Part shown: positions 1-64,000 of the stretch, piece after piece
Layout of the letters: each line of letters opens with the position of its first letter
How positions within the stretch are numbered: position 1 is the stretch's first letter
Made by a program: the position numbers and the translations under genes
DNA from: Cristatella mucedo
Taxonomy: Eukaryota > Bryozoa > Phylactolaemata > Cristatellidae
NCBI GenBank assembly: GCA_009760855.2
Contig: WPIO01000084.1
Coordinates: 1,267,001-1,331,000 of the forward strand
Length of the DNA: 64,000 nucleotides
Direction: 5' to 3'
The notes under the pieces: model-generated
What the model was told of the DNA's origin: nothing
What the model saw: the letters and a program-made list of their open reading frames with translations, nothing else
The model's database searches: none

Positions 1-61
1 AAGATCAAATTCAAAACCTGTACATGCGAAGAAACAAAAAGTTGCTGCCTATCAATTTGCT

Positions 62-545
62 GTAGTGTAATGTATCTCCGTCTACAAATCCACAAAGCCA
101 AATAGACTATGTGAGTGTTACGCAGGAGAGTTTTGTGTAGCTAGCGCACTCACAGCCTAAGCAGCTTTCGGTACACATTCGGTAGCCAGCAAACTTCACA
201 TCTCACGCAACAAAGAGAAAGTGGGAAGCATAGCAGAGTCAGGAGAGCAGTTGAGGTAGTGAGTGGCACGGAAGTAGCAGCTCAGGACTGCTGGAAAGGA
301 TGAGTCATAGCCGGCAGCAGGAGAGCAGTTGTCGTTACGTAAGAATTGTGGAAGTGAGTTCCATAGTCTAGAACCTGCAGAGTTAAAGCCTCTGTCGCCA
401 ACGGTCTTTAAGAGGAGGGATGGAACAGCTAGTTTATCGTCCATACAGGATCTGAGGGTGCGAAGAGGCTGAAACTAGTGCAGCAGTTCAGCGAAGTATA
501 AAGGAGCCCTGGCGGCCTTGTTGGTCAGCATAAGAACTTCTGCAT
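62..545 (-). mobile_element. LINE-B 3' fragment (CR1/L2-like)
   Basis: 5'-truncated copy with its 3' end at the left (gtaatgtatctccgtc). Its minus strand encodes the C-terminal signature of the RT ORF (SAGSRLWNSLPQFLRND). The same sequence recurs about 15 times in the window. It lies in the intron upstream of exon 1. Confidence 0.85.
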
Positions 546-733
546 AGCAATTTAAGCAACAAGCGCAAAAGGCGTGCTGCTGCTGCTGGCTGGTGCTGGC
601 TGCAGAGGCTTACCGGGATCCGTTGTCACCTGCCGGAGCTGCTTTGTAACACGAATTGTTATTGCACGCGACTGTAAGAGTGTACAAGCTTTCTACACAT
701 GTCTAATTATCACAAGTGCTTTCTGCATTGCAG

Positions 734-63902
<63,169 letters not shown>

Positions 63903-64000
63903 GTAAGTGTCTGCATATTCTTCTCTGTGGCCTCTCCAAATAGGGGTGAATGACAGCCTGTAGCCAGCTTTGCTAGGATGTCACTACATGTACTTTCCTT

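Overview
This is a 64 kb piece of animal (metazoan) nuclear DNA. The evidence is long GT-AG introns, a spectrin-superfamily gene split into dozens of small exons, a rhodopsin-class GPCR, and dense LINE, SINE and microsatellite content. The species cannot be named from the sequence. A repeat-rich invertebrate is my inference.

Main gene (+ strand, about 734 to beyond the right edge): one very large gene runs through the whole window. I traced 39 exons. They begin with the end of a second calponin-homology (CH) domain and continue with roughly 2,000 codons of spectrin-repeat-like helices. Both ends lie outside the window. Every exon-exon junction in the chain agrees in codon phase, and several repeats show the canonical spacing of helix A and helix C tryptophans. 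The CH2 tail and first repeat look most like the beta-spectrin/alpha-actinin family. The number of repeats points to a beta-spectrin or beta-heavy-spectrin-like protein, but the sequence is very divergent.

Nested gene (- strand, 29644-31035): an intact, intronless, GC-rich 463-codon class A GPCR lies antisense inside an intron of the spectrin-like gene.

Repeat landscape: the introns are filled with at least three CR1/L2-like LINE families, here called A, B and C, and two tRNA-derived SINE families, SINE1 and SINE2. LINE-A has one copy with a nearly complete reverse transcriptase (9585-11720). It shares a conserved 3' stem-loop tail with LINE-C and SINE2, which suggests a LINE/SINE partnership. 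LINE-B copies end in TGTAA-type tails and carry no such stem-loop. SINE1 has near-perfect pol III A and B boxes with a long extra hairpin between them. Other elements are a MITE-like insertion with a 9-bp target duplication (47328-48049), nested insertions, perfect hairpins, and a ~0.8 kb block of CT, CTGT and CCAT arrays that contains a LINE fragment.

Layout: 0.7-9.3 kb, CH2 end and first repeats with LINE/SINE debris; 9.3-22 kb, LINE-rich introns around two GC-rich exons; 22-27 kb, three exons and a LINE-in-LINE nest; 27-38 kb, a large intron with the GPCR and microsatellites; 38-64 kb, the exon-dense part. Family names A, B, C, SINE1 and SINE2 are local labels only. No database search was possible.
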